Shown here one piece after another: positions 33,455 through 36,203 of a DNA stretch of 36,203 nt. The notes under the pieces are model-generated. The model made no database searches, was not told the origin of the DNA, and was given only the letters and a program-made list of their open reading frames with translations. How positions within the stretch are numbered: the stretch's first letter is position 1; every line of letters begins with the position of its first letter. The DNA lies in contig NZ_AYKG01000030.1 of assembly GCF_003788585.1 (NCBI RefSeq), positions 1 to 36,203 on the forward strand. Reading direction: 5' to 3'. The stretch is from Salinisphaera japonica YTM-1. GTDB lineage: Bacteria; Pseudomonadota; Gammaproteobacteria; Nevskiales; Salinisphaeraceae. The position numbers and the translations under genes were made by a program.

Positions 33455-34458
33455 CCAAGGCCCGTATCAAGTATGTATTGAGCGCCGACAGCTGGGCCAA
33501 GGCCAGGAAAGCGCCCATGCCTTATACCTTCGAGCCGATGCTGGCCACGCTGCATCGCGAGCCGTTTTCCGACGACGCCTGGCTCTATGAGCGCAAGTTC
33601 GACGGCATCCGTCTGTTGGTCTTTCGCGACGGCGACCATGTGGAGCTTTATACCCGTAACGGGAAGGCGCGTAACGGGCATTTTCCGGAGCTGGTCGCGC
33701 TGATGGCGGCCCAGCCGGGCGAGCGTTTCGTGCTCGACGGCGAGGTGGTGGCCTTCGAGGGCGATACCACCTGTTTTTCACGCCTCCAGCAGCGCGCGGG
33801 CATCAGTGATCCGGCCGAGGCACGCGCCAGCGGGATCAAGATCTATTTCTATGTCTTCGATAGCCCCTGGATGGAGGACTACGACATCCGCCGCGTGCCG
33901 CTGCGCGAGCGCAAGCAGGTGATTCGCGAGGTGCTCGATTACTCGGGTGATCTACGCTTCACCCCACATCGCAACGGCGACGGCGCAGCGTTTCTGGCCG
34001 AGGCGCGCGAGAAAGGTTGGGAAGGCATCATCGCCAAGAAAGCCGAAAGCGCTTATCGCAACGGGCGCTCGAAGCGCTGGCTCAAGCTCAAGGTCGAGGC
34101 CGGCCAGGAACTGGTGATCGGTGGCTATACCGATCCCGAAGGCAGCCGCACCGGGATAGGGGCGCTGCTGGTCGGCTATTACGAGGGCGATGCACTGCGC
34201 TATGCCGGGCGCGTGGGCACCGGTTTTACAGACGCCGAGCTGGCGCGTCTGAAAGAAACGCTCTCGACGATCGAGCAGGCCGAGCCTGCGTTTGCCGACC
34301 CGCCTGACGCTACGGATATCCATTGGGTCACCCCTGAGCGGGTCGCCGACATTCGGTTCACCGAATGGACGCCCGACGGGCGCCTGCGTCATCCGGCCTA
34401 TCTGGGCGAGCGCGACGACAAGGATGCCCGTGAGGTCGTGCGAGAGGACCGCGCATGA
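33451..34458 (+). CDS. ligD: ATP-dependent DNA ligase (LigD ligase domain)
   Basis: A 335-residue ATP-dependent ligase. The adenylated lysine is K49 in ERKFDGIR; the DGEVVAF segment, GWEGIIAKK, SKRWLKLKVE and the OB-fold end DIRFTEWTPDGRLRHPAYLG are the later ligase motifs. The residues 1-21 (RIKYVLSADSWAKARKAP) are a short lead. It follows the phosphoesterase gene by an ATGA overlap and overlaps the polymerase gene the same way, in the order of Pseudomonas LigD. It should seal double-strand breaks with Ku, but I see no Ku gene in the window. Confidence 0.93.
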   Translation: MTKARIKYVLSADSWAKARKAPMPYTFEPMLATLHREPFSDDAWLYERKFDGIRLLVFRDGDHVELYTRNGKARNGHFPELVALMAAQPGERFVLDGEVVAFEGDTTCFSRLQQRAGISDPAEARASGIKIYFYVFDSPWMEDYDIRRVPLRERKQVIREVLDYSGDLRFTPHRNGDGAAFLAEAREKGWEGIIAKKAESAYRNGRSKRWLKLKVEAGQELVIGGYTDPEGSRTGIGALLVGYYEGDALRYAGRVGTGFTDAELARLKETLSTIEQAEPAFADPPDATDIHWVTPERVADIRFTEWTPDGRLRHPAYLGERDDKDAREVVREDRA

Positions 34459-35333
34459 CCATCACGATCGACAAGGCCGACAAGATCTTTTTCCCCGAAG
34501 CCGGTTTCACCAAGGGTGATCTGGCCAACTATTACCGGCGTATCGCCCCGATCATGCAGCGCTACGTGGCCGAGCGGCCCGTGACGTTGCACCGTTTCCC
34601 GGACGGCATAGCAGGCACGCCGCAATTCATACAGAAAACCGTGGCCGATCATTATCCGGACTGGATCGCGCACGTACGGGTGGCTACCGAGGACGATACG
34701 ATCATCCAGCCCGTGATCGACTCCGCCGATACGCTCGTCTATTTCGCCGATCAGGGCGCGATCGTGTTCCACGTGCCGCTCGCGCGTGCCGGCGCACTCG
34801 ACAAACCCGACCGGCTGATCTTCGATCTCGACCCGCCGGACGACGGCACCGATTTCGCGCCTGTCGTTGCAGCCGCCCGCGCGGTGCGCAAAGCCCTTGC
34901 CGACGTCGGCCTCGTGTCGTATGTCATGACCACGGGCTCGTCGGGGCTACACGTGGCGGTGCCCTTGGATGCCAGTGCCGGCTTCGATCGGGTACGCGGT
35001 TTTGCGCAAGACATGGCCGAGGCGATCGCGGCCGATCATCCGGATGATTTCACCACCGCACACGCCAAGGACAAGCGCCGTGGCCGGCTGTACTTGGACG
35101 TGGCCCGAAATGCCGTGAATCAGACCGGTGTGGCGCCGTATTCGGTACGCGCCAAACCCGGCGCGCCGATCGCGACCCCCTTGGCCTGGGACGAGTTGGG
35201 CGATACCGACCTTGGCCCACGCCGTTGGCATATCGGCAATATCTTTCGCCGGCTGGGCCAGCGCGATTGCCCCTGGGCGGCTATTGACAACCACCGACAG
35301 CGCATCGACAAGGCCATCGCGCAGAGCGTTTAA
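34455..35333 (+). CDS. LigD polymerase (primase-like) domain protein
   Basis: A 292-residue archaeo-eukaryotic primase-type polymerase. Catalytic aspartates are D124 and D126 in FDLDPPDD, with D215 in YLDVARNA as the likely third; GSSGLHVAVPL near 161-171 corresponds to the nucleotide-binding GLHV block, and HRFPDGIAGTPQFIQK near 46-61 is the typical N-terminal segment. These domains add ribonucleotides or fill gaps at broken DNA ends. It starts with ATGA overlap (34455) and is the third gene of the split LigD set. The block reads GSSGLH rather than the GGKGLH-like form I recall from many relatives. Confidence 0.92.
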   Translation: MTITIDKADKIFFPEAGFTKGDLANYYRRIAPIMQRYVAERPVTLHRFPDGIAGTPQFIQKTVADHYPDWIAHVRVATEDDTIIQPVIDSADTLVYFADQGAIVFHVPLARAGALDKPDRLIFDLDPPDDGTDFAPVVAAARAVRKALADVGLVSYVMTTGSSGLHVAVPLDASAGFDRVRGFAQDMAEAIAADHPDDFTTAHAKDKRRGRLYLDVARNAVNQTGVAPYSVRAKPGAPIATPLAWDELGDTDLGPRRWHIGNIFRRLGQRDCPWAAIDNHRQRIDKAIAQSV

Positions 35334-35365
35334 TACCGCTCGGATCAATTGGCAACGACAAGCGC

Positions 35366-35827
35366 ATGCAAGACACGCCGAGTGAAGCCACAGGCTGGCA
35401 CATCCACGACGAACAAGGCTTTGCCGGGCTAGTCGGCCCGATCTGGGAGCGCTGGGCGACAGACGATCAACTGGTGTTGGCGCTGGAGCTGGGCGTGCGC
35501 CATGTCAATCAGGCCGGCGTGGCCCAGGGCGGGCTGCTGGTGACGCTCGCCGATCGCGTGATGGGCCATGCGCTGCGCCACGCCGTGGGCGGTGAGCCCG
35601 TGACCACGGTTCAACTCGATACGCATTTCATGTCGGCCGGGCAGGTCGGCGATATCGTCGAGGGCCGGGCGCGCATGACGCGCATCACCCGAAGCCTGGC
35701 CTTCATCGACGGCACGATCACCTGCGGCGATCGCACGCTGGTGAGCGCGCGTGGGGTCTGGAAGCGGCTGGCGGACCCGGACGGCGCGGCCGCGGCCGCG
35801 TTTCGGCAACGCTTTATTAGGCAGTAG
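35366..35827 (+). CDS. PaaI-like hotdog thioesterase
   Basis: A 153-residue hotdog-fold protein with the PaaI/thioesterase pattern HVNQAGVAQGGLLVTLADRVMG (about 46-67). In the usual motif HxNxxGxxHGG the histidine before GG is glutamine here (Q54). The QLDTHFMSAGQVGDIVEGRARMTR strand-helix pattern completes the fold. It may hydrolyse acyl-CoA; substrate unknown. It begins 32 bases after the polymerase gene and may be transcribed with it, or independently. The ribosome site is weak. Confidence 0.85.
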   Translation: MQDTPSEATGWHIHDEQGFAGLVGPIWERWATDDQLVLALELGVRHVNQAGVAQGGLLVTLADRVMGHALRHAVGGEPVTTVQLDTHFMSAGQVGDIVEGRARMTRITRSLAFIDGTITCGDRTLVSARGVWKRLADPDGAAAAAFRQRFIRQ

Positions 35828-36203
35828 TCCGTCGCTTATTCGTAGTGTGACCACAACCGCAGGATTTTCACCGTCTTGGGGCCTGTTGCCGTTTCATACG
35901 AGTCCGCGCCAAGCGCTGTTTTACGGCAAGACGAGGCGGAGCCCGCGCCGCGCAGTCATTCTGCGCAAGTGGGCTAGAACGCTGGATTGCCGCAAACCAG
36001 CGCTTGTCCCGAAGGGTTGGGCCCAAAATCCGGCCATGCGACGTTGCTCCCCTTGATCGTGGCGCGCCACGACCCGCGGCTCGCGCCTTGCCTGGCCAGA
36101 TTTTGGGCACCAACGCGGCGCTCGTATGAAACGGCAACAGGCCCTAGGGCGTGTCGTCATGAGATATGCCGTCGCATTGCCCGCGCCGGGCGTGTCAGGC
36201 AAG
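35828..36203. other. Gene-free right end holding a palindromic element
   Basis: After the thioesterase stop there is no convincing gene. The short frames at 35751-36056 and 35868-36137 are Arg/Pro-rich and lie across the palindrome. The element at 35879-36144 takes up most of the stretch. After it, 36145-36203 is unremarkable; the window cuts here, so a gene may follow. Confidence 0.7.
35879..36144. mobile_element. MITE-like element with 24-bp terminal inverted repeats
   Basis: The ends are perfect 24-bp inverted repeats (35879-35902 and 36121-36144), starting GGGCCTGTTGCCGTTT. The 266-bp element contains no transposase. A second, inner palindrome has 16-base arms with one mismatch (36021-36036 and 36093-36108, beginning GCCCAAAATC) and is centred on a perfect 14-base palindrome, CGTGGCGCGCCACG at 36058-36071. 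The outer and inner palindromes are not concentric. No clear target duplication is visible: CTTGG on the left against CTAGG on the right is only similar. It may be a non-autonomous transposon remnant or a folding repeat. Confidence 0.55.

Noticed and set aside
32837-35333. A sequencing frameshift as the cause of the split LigD.
   Set aside because: Both junctions are clean ATGA overlaps, each later gene has a sensible start, and the domain order is retained. That is the normal pattern for coupled genes rather than an indel.
35751-36056. Short frames across the palindromic element.
   Set aside because: Arg/Pro-rich, cross inverted repeats, and start inside the thioesterase gene.
1-36203. CRISPR arrays, tRNAs, prophage genes or riboswitches.
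   Set aside because: I found no regularly spaced repeats, no tRNA-like T-arm context, no phage structural genes and no recognisable riboswitch core such as a TPP or molybdenum-cofactor motif. A covariance-model scan would be needed to exclude weak ones.

Overview
This GC-rich window looks like chromosomal sequence from a gammaproteobacterium, probably a marine or halophilic one. The partial 5S rRNA at the left edge has a Pseudomonas-like 3' end. A BCCT carrier, a TAXI-type TRAP system and an OFA-family transporter suit a saline lifestyle; Salinisphaera or a relative is a reasonable guess, not a proven assignment. Nearly all the DNA is coding, and most genes are ordinary housekeeping or transport genes.

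Region 1 (1-13545) is a formate/molybdenum island. After the end of an rRNA operon and its terminator come an HNH nuclease gene, mobA and moeA (molybdenum cofactor), an OFA-family MFS carrier with a 47-residue membrane partner, an FdhF/YdeP-type molybdo-oxidoreductase coupled to a small winged-helix protein, a large multi-cluster formate dehydrogenase catalytic subunit with its DUF1641 partner (the yrhE-yrhD arrangement of Bacillus), an AEC-family carrier, and fdhD. The genes together provide uptake of a small carboxylate, oxidation of formate, and the cofactor supply and sulfuration that the oxidation needs. No NAD-binding (FdsB/FdsG-like) or membrane subunit is present, so the electron acceptor is unknown.

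Region 2 (13560-20331) holds a BCCT carrier divergent from a three-gene TAXI TRAP operon (lipoprotein receptor, DUF1850 protein, fused permease), then a CurA-like NADP-dependent reductase.

Region 3 (20355-28103) contains a RES/Xre toxin-antitoxin pair, a GFA-family zinc protein with an EamA exporter, a divergent LysR regulator, the uracil salvage pair upp-uraA, another EamA exporter and an aromatic/aspartate aminotransferase.

Region 4 (28237-36203) contains a UvrD-like helicase, a Cof-type HAD phosphatase, an aldo/keto reductase, a yeast-type cytosine deaminase (which would feed uracil to upp), a LigD split into three overlapping genes (phosphoesterase, ligase, polymerase) with no Ku gene in view, a hotdog thioesterase, and a palindromic MITE-like element at the right edge.

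The observations most worth following are the two-enzyme formate module with its small carrier subunit and a tandem dyad ahead of the YdeP-type gene, the three-way split LigD, the yeast-type cytosine deaminase, and two families of intergenic repeats.
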